NCBI GenBank assembly: GCA_018818235.1
Contig: JAHISE010000025.1
Span: 1 to 14,986, forward strand
DNA length: 14,986 bases
Reading direction: 5' to 3'
From: Patescibacteria group bacterium
Lineage (GTDB): Bacteria > Patescibacteriota > Gracilibacteria > Peribacterales > Peribacteraceae
Of this stretch, positions 7,496 through 12,971 are shown piece by piece. The notes beneath the pieces were generated by a model. It saw only the letters and a program-made list of their open reading frames with translations. It had not been told where the DNA came from and did not search any database. Both the position numbers and the translations under genes were made by a program. The first letter of the stretch is position 1, and each line of letters opens with the position of its first letter.

Positions 7496-8140
7496 CTACG
7501 CCTTCTTCCCATCCCTCAACCACGCAACTCCCAAATATACAAACGGAGTATCTAACAGTGCAAACGTTACTTTGAACAGGTAGTAGGGGATTGCCAGCTG
7601 AATAATAAATGCGAAAGTGAATTTGTCCGTGACTTGATAGAATGCAATCATCATAAACAAAAAAGTATCAATTGCCTGCGAAACCCATGTCGAGAGGTTG
7701 TTGCGCAGCCACAGGAATTTCCCATCTGTCTTTTTCTTCCAGTATGCAAATGCCCACATGTCATGCATTTGAGCGAGTGCGAATGCGACAACACTTGCAA
7801 CCATTATCCTCATCGATGAGCCAAATACAATCTTGTACTCTTCGTTAAATGCGAATCTGTCATTGGGCGGAAGCCAGATGCAGAGTCCTGTGAACAGAAA
7901 CATCAATACTATTGCCAATACACCTGCGACAATAAAATGTTGTACCACTTCTTTGCCGTAAACTTCTTCGATAATGTCAGTAATTAGGAAAGTAAGTGGA
8001 ACCATAAATATTCCAACCGATACAGAGATCCCCGCAATGGTTGTTATTTTATTTCCAAGCAGGTTCATTCCGATCAGGAGACCAATGAACAGTCCGAATA
8101 GGATGTGGAGCTTGAGTGAGCAGGGAGCAGTGTGTTTCAT
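7496..8140 (-). CDS. yhhQ: Queuosine precursor transporter, YhhQ/VUT family
   Basis: This 214-residue membrane protein with about six helices belongs to the VUT_1 (YhhQ) family, which imports 7-deazaguanine precursors of the tRNA nucleoside queuosine (preQ0/preQ1) across the inner membrane. The family signatures are clear: VPLTFLITDIIEEVYGK (about 47-63) and RNNLSTWVSQAIDTF (146-160). A cell that imports such bases can salvage queuosine without the full biosynthetic route. No queuosine synthesis gene is in the window, and no preQ1 riboswitch is recognisable in the 217 bases upstream. The gene stands alone on the minus strand and converges on the Nramp-like gene. The exact substrate within the family (preQ0, preQ1 or queuine) cannot be told. 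Confidence 0.92.
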   Translation of the reverse strand: MKHTAPCSLKLHILFGLFIGLLIGMNLLGNKITTIAGISVSVGIFMVPLTFLITDIIEEVYGKEVVQHFIVAGVLAIVLMFLFTGLCIWLPPNDRFAFNEEYKIVFGSSMRIMVASVVAFALAQMHDMWAFAYWKKKTDGKFLWLRNNLSTWVSQAIDTFLFMMIAFYQVTDKFTFAFIIQLAIPYYLFKVTFALLDTPFVYLGVAWLRDGKKA

Positions 8141-8357
8141 ATCACAAAATAGAGTAAATAAATGAATCGGGGAGATTGTAGAGGACTTTTAGCTCAACGT
8201 AAGCCTTTTTCTCATTAGTTATTCAAAAGAGAGGTGATTGCATATCTACATAAATATTTTCTATTCCTTTTTATATGTTGATAACACCAAAAGCGGCTAA
8301 CCGTGTCCATCCACTCGGCTTGCGATAGATCCTTTCCGGGCTTACCTTTCCCCTCCT
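8141..8357. other. Divergent intergenic region, yhhQ and Tyr-rich protein
   Basis: These 217 bases must hold the promoters of both neighbours. Nothing convincing stands out: A/T-rich stretches near 8244-8280 could include a -10 for the plus-strand gene. The last 70 bases before its ATG are GC-richer, with only weak pairing (AAGC with GCTT, GTG with CAC). No Shine-Dalgarno precedes the ATG at 8358; the pyrimidine run CCCCTCCT there is the complement of one. Confidence 0.3.
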
Positions 8358-8798
8358 ATGAAGACTCTTCCTTTCAACATCGGCATTGCAACCCTTCTGA
8401 CAGCATTACCTCTAATAGCTCAAGCATCATCCGGATATTGCGGTGATCGTGTCTGTCATTCTTATGGCAGTGATGGCGCATGCAACAATTACACATGCTT
8501 TGGCGATGGTTATGGCACGGGATTCAGTCGCAACTATGACAGATACTATAATGATGATTATTATTTTGGTGCGCGCAATCCTTACACAGGTAATTGCAGG
8601 TACGCAGGAACCAGTTACCGAAATTATAGTGGCACTTATAATTACAATAATTACGGTTGCCGCTCCGAGTACACCACAACTCGTCCGTACGATCGCACTC
8701 GCTCATCACGTAGCTCTTATTACTACGATGATTATTATTATCCACAGTATGATGATCGGGTTTATGTTCCGAAGGCGGGGTATTACTATCGGTATTAA
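8358..8798 (+). CDS. Small tyrosine-rich secreted protein, unknown family
   Basis: I do not recognise this 146-residue protein. A signal peptide (MKTLPFNIGIATLLTALPLIAQA, cut after about residue 23) is followed by a mature chain with 30 tyrosines in about 123 residues, many in YY, YYY or DDYY clusters, along with Asn, Gly, Asp and Arg. Six cysteines (YCGDRVC, GAC, TC, NC, GC) lie in the first two thirds and could form disulfides after export. The composition suggests an extracellular matrix, adhesive or cross-linkable surface protein, but this is inference from composition. Long overlapping reading frames on both strands here are side effects of the repetitive TAT/GAT codons. The signal peptide and sharp end support this frame. 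Confidence 0.7.
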   Translation: MKTLPFNIGIATLLTALPLIAQASSGYCGDRVCHSYGSDGACNNYTCFGDGYGTGFSRNYDRYYNDDYYFGARNPYTGNCRYAGTSYRNYSGTYNYNNYGCRSEYTTTRPYDRTRSSRSSYYYDDYYYPQYDDRVYVPKAGYYYRY

Positions 8799-8834
8799 TT
8801 AGTTTTTGTGACGACAATATTATTTCCTGAGTAA

Positions 8835-8906
8835 TCGTTAACTCGCTTACTCGTTCGAGTACCTTGCCAACGAATAAACCAAGCAACGAAGAAACGAATT
8901 AACGTT
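8835..8906. repeat. Inverted pair of period-8 arrays (TCGTTAAT type)
   Basis: Three octamers run on the plus strand: TCGTTAAC (8835), TCGCTTAC (8843), TCGTTCGA (8851). After one unrelated octamer come five in the opposite sense: CCAACGAA (8867), TAAACCAA (8875), GCAACGAA (8883), GAAACGAA (8891), TTAACGTT (8899). All stay in the same 8-bp register. ACTCGTTCGAGT (8849-8860) is a perfect palindrome, and CGTTAACTCG (8836-8845) pairs with CGAATTAACG (8895-8904) with one mismatch. It starts 37 bp after the stop of the Tyr-rich gene. Confidence 0.8.
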
Positions 8907-8953
8907 TGATACGATCTCTGGTATTTGTAGCAAACAATAAGTAAAGTGATCAC

Positions 8954-9490
8954 ATGTTCATTCTCGACCTAACCCTCATCTTTGCAATCATATTTGTAAT
9001 ACTTATTGTAAGTACTGTGATTGCAACGATTTGGGCAAGTGTTCCTTTTGTGCCCACCCCCCGTAAGACAATTGATGCAATGATCAAGGCAGCCGAACTA
9101 AAAGGTGATGAAACGGTTTATGATCTGGGAGCAGGGGATGGGCGGATGCTTATCAGGGTAAAAAAGAAATATCCGAATATAACTGCAATAGGGTACGAGA
9201 TAGTTCCGCTTGTATGGTTTATGGGTTGGTTAAGAACTTTTGTATCACGCAGTGGAGTCAAATTAAAGTTTGGAAATTCTTTCAAGGCTGATATTGGTGA
9301 TGCAGATTGTATTCTTCTATATATGATTACACGTTTGATGGCTCTTTTTGCGAAAAAGTTTGATAAAGAGCTCCGTCCCGGAACAAAAGTTATTTCTCAT
9401 GGATTTCAGTTCAAAGATCGTGAATACATAAAGATGATAGAAGTACCGGGGATGTTGGGGATGACGAGGGTGTATGTTTATGAATGGTAG
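8954..9490 (+). CDS. Membrane-anchored class I SAM-dependent methyltransferase, FAM173-like
   Basis: The 178-residue protein starts with one hydrophobic helix (about 4-28), then the linker VPFVPTPRKTIDAMIKAAEL and a Rossmann-fold methyltransferase core. Motif I is VYDLGAGDGRML (about 55-66), and the acidic residue ending strand 2 is in GYEIVP (80-85). The order of helix, VPxVPTP linker and DLGxGDGR resembles the FAM173 family, whose eukaryotic members methylate lysines of mitochondrial membrane proteins. The bacterial substrate is unknown. A membrane protein or lipid target is inferred from the anchor. No Shine-Dalgarno sequence precedes the ATG. The gene stands alone and converges on comEC across an inverted repeat. 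Confidence 0.82.
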   Translation: MFILDLTLIFAIIFVILIVSTVIATIWASVPFVPTPRKTIDAMIKAAELKGDETVYDLGAGDGRMLIRVKKKYPNITAIGYEIVPLVWFMGWLRTFVSRSGVKLKFGNSFKADIGDADCILLYMITRLMALFAKKFDKELRPGTKVISHGFQFKDREYIKMIEVPGMLGMTRVYVYEW

Positions 9491-9525
9491 ATTACAAGGT
9501 TGTAGTGAGTAGTTAATAATTATTA

Positions 9526-9619
9526 TGGAATACTCGAATATTGGAATATTGGTCTAAAGAGGCAGCCAACTTTGAGCATGTTAAATATCACCCCAATATT
9601 CCAGTACTCCAGTATTCCT
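9526..9619. repeat. Inverted pair of period-8 arrays (TGGAATAT type)
   Basis: The left array reads TGGAATAC (9526), TCGAATAT (9534), TGGAATAT (9542), then TGGT. The right array, on the minus strand from 9619 to 9591, reads AGGAATAC, TGGAGTAC, TGGAATAT, then TGGG. The arms match at about 23 of 28 positions and are separated by 37 unrelated bases. They lie between the convergent methyltransferase and comEC genes, and the right arm overlaps the comEC stop codon by two bases. The same octamer builds the 38-bp tandem repeat at the right end of the window. A weaker run, GTAGTGAG then TAGTTAAT (9502-9517), precedes it in the same register. Confidence 0.85.
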
Positions 9620-11096
9620 ATTTGCATTTCTTCCGAACCATCAAATACACAAGCAATACATAATATATAACAATAGACCCCACATTAATAAATTGTATTT
9701 CCACTGATGCAAATGGAATCTTAGAACAAACTGTCGCAACCAATACAATCCATTCCATAAATGCCCATCCAATAAATGCGCAGAATTGGCCTAGTGGGAA
9801 CCATATAAAACTCAAAACAGTTCCAATAAATCCAAATAACATTGCCAGAGGGATTGCAGGAGCTACAAGTACGTTTGCAATCGGAGCTATTAGCGAAAGT
9901 CTTCCAAAGAGAAGAACTATTAAAGGAACTGCGCAGATTTGAGCTGAGATTGTCATCTGAAGTGCTTCTCGGATACCAAGAGTTGGAGTAATCCGCTTGA
10001 AATATTTTTCTATGTAAGGCGAGAGTTCAACGAGTCCAATAACTGCAAGGAATGAAAGTTGAAATCCCGCGTCGTACCATAGGTATTTGGGATTCCAGAC
10101 AAGCATGAAGAAGAGTGTCCACAAAATCGCAAGTCGTGTATGTGCAAGGCGGTTAGTCTGCAATGCAAGTAGCCCAAGTATTCCCATTATGCTTGCTCGG
10201 ACAACAGCGGCGGAAGCTCCAACAAAGAGTGTGAATGAAATAATAGCAATAACAGCGGGAACAAATCTCCATTTAAGCGGCAACCAGAACAACATTCCTG
10301 TTATCACAGAGATTACGATTGTAATATTGTAACCGGAGATAGCTATAATGTGTGTTAAGCCTGTTGTATTAAAGTTTTCCATCAAATGTGCTGGTATGCC
10401 TTTGCGTGAACCTGTTAAAAGCCCCGCCAAGAAAGACGCATGTGGCTCCGCGTAAATCCGATTAATCTGCTTTTCAAATTTTTGTTTTGTATTAAATAGG
10501 AATGCAAAAAACTTGTTGTCGTGATTACTGCTTAGAAGTTTGATCTTAGAAAAATACATAACACTATAGATATCAAAACGACTTAAGTATCTGTCGTAAT
10601 GGAATTCATCAATTTGTTCGGGTTTTTGTAGTCTTCCCGTTACTTCAACTTCATCACCGTAGTTAAATTCAGGCCATTGTTCACGGTCAGTAACCAGAGT
10701 TTTACCTTTAACAGGGATAATTGATCCTGAGGAGTCAGTCAGATCAAAAGCTTCGATTGTATATTTTGTTTGCAGCGGACGTCGATCCGGTTCATCGGAT
10801 ATGATTCCGTGGATTGTCACTTTTGAATTATTTGCATACCAGTCTGTTGTTTCGGGTTGTGTGTTGTGCGTAACACGTTGTATGTTTAAGAGGGCTAGGA
10901 TAATTCCAATAATGATTGGTATTGTGATTTTTCGGGTTCTTTCAAAGAATATCAAATTTATAAAAACAAAAAGGATTACAATCCAAAACGTGGCGGGATA
11001 AGCAGAGCTCTGCCACCATTGTAGGCAAAAGACAGTGGTCAGAAATGAGCCGAGGAACATATAAGCAGTTCTTTCAGGATTTATCATCCTGAACAT
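9618..11096 (-). CDS. comEC: ComEC/Rec2-family DNA uptake channel, short form
   Basis: ComEC forms the inner-membrane channel for single-stranded DNA during natural transformation. The 492 residues comprise N-terminal hydrophobic helices, a soluble OB-like DUF4131 region (about 85-190), and the Competence membrane domain. The latter has the signature GLTHIIAISGYNITI (246-260), preceded by GLLTGSRKGIPAHL. The protein ends after the last membrane helix with RKKCK, so the C-terminal metallo-beta-lactamase-like nuclease domain of longer ComEC proteins is absent; this short form is common in several phyla. It overlaps the end of rsmA by 23 bases (14 if Met at 11087 is used), so the two are co-transcribed and probably coupled. 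AAGGA sits just upstream of the two candidate starts. Confidence 0.9.
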   Translation of the reverse strand: MFRMINPERTAYMFLGSFLTTVFCLQWWQSSAYPATFWIVILFVFINLIFFERTRKITIPIIIGIILALLNIQRVTHNTQPETTDWYANNSKVTIHGIISDEPDRRPLQTKYTIEAFDLTDSSGSIIPVKGKTLVTDREQWPEFNYGDEVEVTGRLQKPEQIDEFHYDRYLSRFDIYSVMYFSKIKLLSSNHDNKFFAFLFNTKQKFEKQINRIYAEPHASFLAGLLTGSRKGIPAHLMENFNTTGLTHIIAISGYNITIVISVITGMLFWLPLKWRFVPAVIAIISFTLFVGASAAVVRASIMGILGLLALQTNRLAHTRLAILWTLFFMLVWNPKYLWYDAGFQLSFLAVIGLVELSPYIEKYFKRITPTLGIREALQMTISAQICAVPLIVLLFGRLSLIAPIANVLVAPAIPLAMLFGFIGTVLSFIWFPLGQFCAFIGWAFMEWIVLVATVCSKIPFASVEIQFINVGSIVIYYVLLVYLMVRKKCK

Positions 11097-11922
11097 GTTC
11101 CTTCGATTTTTTTGCCAAAGCTATCCACTCTTCCAAAGAAAGTTCCTGCGGCCGCCTCTTTTCGTCTATACCAAGCGAAGAAAGGAGCTCCCCCCCACGG
11201 GGGAACGCCCCTATGGTATTGCGTAGCATTTTACGTTTTTGACCGAATGCAGCCTTTGTGAGCCGAAATATCTCCTCGATAGTTTCTGTATCGGCTTTCG
11301 GCTGGGAAAAACAATCAATATGCAGAACCGCTGAGTCCACTTTTGGAGGAGGTAGGAACGATTTGGGAGGAACGTTTGCGACAACCTGAGGTTTTCCGAA
11401 TAAATTGACCAGAATCGTAAGCATTCCGCTGTCTTCTTCATCACAAATCTTTTCTGCAACTTCACGTTGAATCAGCAAAGTCATCGAAGTCGGTTTCTGC
11501 TCGGATTCCAGAAAAGCATGCCTGAGTAACGGAGAAGTGATGTGGTAGGGGATGTTGGCGACGATTTTGTAGGATTTGCTTGGGAATTCGGTTGTTAATG
11601 CATTTTGGTTAATTATCGTTAATTCGTTAATTCGTTGATTCGTTGATTCGTTATTTTGATTTATATATTCATTAATTAATATAATCATTCGTTCGTCTAT
11701 TTCGATTGCGGTTACTTTTCCTGCTTTTTTTAGTAATTCTGCAGTCAAAATTCCGATTCCCGGTCCTATTTCGATTATATGATCATCGGGCTTTATAAGA
11801 GCGGCGGTTACTATTCGATCAAGAATTCCTTCATCACTCAGTAAGTGCTGTCCTAAATCCTTATTTAATTTCAGATGATTCTGTGAGCAGAATTGCCGGA
11901 CACGATCGGAAAGAGAATCCAT
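11074..11922 (-). CDS. rsmA: 16S rRNA dimethyladenosine transferase RsmA (KsgA)
   Basis: RsmA dimethylates two adjacent adenines in the 3' terminal hairpin of 16S rRNA, a late step in small-subunit assembly. All family marks are present: KDLGQHLL near the start (21-28), SAM motif I EIGPGIGILT (51-60), the acidic TAIEIDER strand (71-78), the catalytic NIPYH motif (123-127) and the C-terminal helical domain with AFGQKRKMLRNT. The 282-residue length is near normal. One oddity stands out: residues about 88-106, in a surface segment before the ELTIINQNAL strand, are encoded by five tandem octamers of the TCGTTAAT type and read as a low-complexity Asn/Glu/Gln-rich insert. It is the first gene of a pair with comEC. 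Its start is 10 bp from an opposing plus-strand promoter. Confidence 0.95.
   Translation of the reverse strand: MDSLSDRVRQFCSQNHLKLNKDLGQHLLSDEGILDRIVTAALIKPDDHIIEIGPGIGILTAELLKKAGKVTAIEIDERMIILINEYINQNNESTNQRINELTIINQNALTTEFPSKSYKIVANIPYHITSPLLRHAFLESEQKPTSMTLLIQREVAEKICDEEDSGMLTILVNLFGKPQVVANVPPKSFLPPPKVDSAVLHIDCFSQPKADTETIEEIFRLTKAAFGQKRKMLRNTIGAFPRGGELLSSLGIDEKRRPQELSLEEWIALAKKSKEHVQDDKS
11616..11655. repeat. Period-8 array inside the rsmA coding sequence
   Basis: Five octamers follow without a gap: TCGTTAAT, TCGTTAAT, TCGTTGAT, TCGTTGAT, TCGTTATT. The same octamer appears in the intergenic array at 8835-8906 and singly at 7435. On the coding strand it gives part of INQNNESTNQRINELTIINQ. 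A further TGGTTAAT lies at 11606, out of register by two bases. Confidence 0.85.
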
Positions 11923-11931
11923 ATCAAGAGC

Positions 11932-11959
11932 TTGACACTACTTAGTTTACGAGTAAAGT
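11932..11959 (+). promoter_or_regulatory. Promoter of candidate small RNA 1
   Basis: TTGACA (11932-11937), a perfect -35, and TAAAGT (11954-11959) are 16 bp apart. Start of transcription would be near 11966. It diverges from rsmA, whose start codon is 10 bp away on the other strand. Confidence 0.55.
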
Positions 11960-11965
11960 GCGTAT

Positions 11966-12094
11966 CAGAAATGACTTCTCAGGCTTTCTTCTTCGGGTTT
12001 ACTTTCTTCGCGTTTAGCGCGGGGAAGTCTGCCTGATTTCAGAGATTTATTAGTTTCTATTAGGCGCCTTCCCCAAGCAGTGGGGAGGTTTTTT
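11966..12094 (+). ncRNA. Candidate structured small RNA 1 (about 130 nt)
   Basis: A stretch without a credible ORF lies between a good promoter and a strong terminator. TTTCTTCGCG (12003-12012) and CGCGGGGAAG (12018-12027) form a continuous 10-bp stem with a 5-base loop, including several G-U pairs. It is closed further out by TCAGGC (11979-11984) with GCCTGA (12031-12036). A rival pairing, GACTTC (11973-11978) with GAAGTC (12024-12029), would break both. I recognise no known RNA family. It could be a free small RNA, or a leader controlling the short ORF just beyond the terminator by attenuation. Confidence 0.45.
12068..12094 (+). terminator. Intrinsic terminator of candidate small RNA 1
   Basis: CTTCCCC and GGGGAGG pair over 7 bp around the loop AAGCAGT and are followed by six T. 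This is a classical rho-independent terminator. Confidence 0.8.
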
Positions 12095-12118
12095 GTTTAT
12101 TACTTAATAATAATTATT

Positions 12119-12376
12119 ATGGAAGATAAATCATTACATTCAGAAGCATTGATGTGGGAATCTCCAGGACTGCGAACAATGAATGTTTATTATACGGCAT
12201 CTGAGCAAGATAGATGTCTTGAATTAATTGATGCATTTAGGATGGAAAGACAGCAGGGGTGTGTAGTCAGATTGTGTGGTTGTGATACACAGCAAGTTGC
12301 GGCACAAGCGGCCATGGATGAAACTTCTGATAGTTACTTTTTAAATTCAAATGGCCAATTAATTCAAGTGACTTAA
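12119..12376 (+). CDS. Hypothetical 85-residue protein
   Basis: I do not recognise this protein. I chose the ATG at 12119 because the frame further upstream runs through the terminator stem. The product (MEDKSLHSEALMWESPGL...) is soluble and slightly acidic, with three cysteines, two of them in RLCGCDTQQ (about 51-59). A helical middle, ASEQDRCLELIDAFRMERQQ, precedes them. It has no signal peptide or membrane helix. It follows the terminator of candidate RNA 1 by 24 bases and has no Shine-Dalgarno sequence. The next short ORF follows after 41 bases. Its codons and composition look like real coding sequence, but a function cannot be given. Confidence 0.55.
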   Translation: MEDKSLHSEALMWESPGLRTMNVYYTASEQDRCLELIDAFRMERQQGCVVRLCGCDTQQVAAQAAMDETSDSYFLNSNGQLIQVT

Positions 12377-12417
12377 CTTTTGTTCAAAATTTTTTCAATT
12401 TAATCCATATTTATAAT

Positions 12418-12699
12418 ATGAATATATATCAACTTAGCGATGGTGGTGTATTGGAATCACAAACCGTATCGGATCTTATGGATGTAACAAGTCCTGAGTA
12501 TTTACGAGTTCGTTTTGCTTTAGATAATCTTTTTAGAATGCAGCGAGAGGAGAATCCGGTACTGATTGAGGAATTAACTTTGATTGTCAGAGGTATTGAA
12601 ATTCAAGGAGGGCACCCGGATGATTTTTTAGTGTCTGCACATGCAAGAGGATACAGCCATGTGGATTTACATAGAGCTATCCAAGAATTTGTAATTTAA
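12418..12699 (+). CDS. Hypothetical 93-residue protein
   Basis: I do not recognise this protein. It is soluble, acidic and mostly helical in appearance, with no cysteine, signal peptide or membrane segment. Segments such as SPEYLRVRFALDNLFRMQREENPVLIEELTLIV and the His-containing tail HARGYSHVDLHRAIQEFVI look like a folded small domain. A perfect TATAAT (12412-12417) directly abuts the ATG. Either the mRNA is leaderless with an atypical start point, or the true start is the later ATG at 12478, or the match is chance in A/T-rich DNA. It is followed by candidate RNA 2. Confidence 0.55.
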   Translation: MNIYQLSDGGVLESQTVSDLMDVTSPEYLRVRFALDNLFRMQREENPVLIEELTLIVRGIEIQGGHPDDFLVSAHARGYSHVDLHRAIQEFVI

Positions 12700-12762
12700 T
12701 GTTAAACGAGATTTTTTTAATTGGTCTACACGAATTGTTCTTTACAACTTTTATTTCGATAA

Positions 12763-12903
12763 GTAACCTGTTTGCAACGTTCACTTGAAAGTGCTTTTGT
12801 CACTCTCGAGCCCCGCCGATGTCGGGGAGGCTAAAGTTTTGATCAAGTGCACGGGTTACTAATTCTGGTTCACCTCCCTTGTCCATGACGGGGAGGTTTT
12901 TTT
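12763..12903 (+). ncRNA. Candidate structured small RNA 2 (about 140 nt)
   Basis: GTAACCTGT (12763-12771) pairs with ACGGGTTAC (12851-12859) over 9 positions with one G-U pair. Inside it, CACTTGA (12782-12788) pairs perfectly with TCAAGTG (12843-12849), with a 10-base bulge on the 5' side and one base on the 3' side. Within these lie two hairpins: AGTG/CACT (12790-12804) and CCCCG/CGGGG (12811-12827). An intrinsic terminator follows at 12872. The RNA is thus a rod with two branches, of no family I can name. The promoter is unclear; TTGTTC (12735) with GATAAG (12758) is a weak pair and starts slightly too late. Confidence 0.5.
12872..12903 (+). terminator. Intrinsic terminator of candidate small RNA 2
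   Basis: ACCTCCC (12872-12878) pairs with GGGAGGT (12891-12897), with a possible inner GTC/GAC pair, and runs into seven T (12897-12903). The stem resembles that of the terminator at 12068. Confidence 0.8.
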
Positions 12904-12955
12904 AATAAATCTGGTAAGTTTGTGACTTAATTTACGTCATATTTAATGAATATAT

Positions 12956-12964
12956 TGATATACT
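12956..12964 (+). promoter_or_regulatory. Extended -10 promoter of the SLH protein gene
   Basis: TGATATACT is an extended -10 element (TGn plus TATACT) ending 7 bases before the ATG at 12972. Transcription would begin at or next to the start codon, giving a leaderless mRNA. The -35 is not evident, which is tolerated with an extended -10. Confidence 0.5.
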
Positions 12965-12971
12965 CTCCCAT

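Noticed and set aside
8141..8357. preQ1 riboswitch upstream of the queuosine precursor transporter
   Set aside because: I could not find a matching short H-type pseudoknot pattern on the minus strand before 8140.
8443..8886. Long overlapping ORFs on both strands in the Tyr-rich gene
   Set aside because: They arise from repetitive TAT/GAT codons; only the frame from 8358 has a signal peptide and a sensible composition.
12080..12118. Upstream GTG start for the 85-residue ORF
   Set aside because: It would translate the terminator stem and T-tract of candidate RNA 1; the ATG at 12119 is more plausible.
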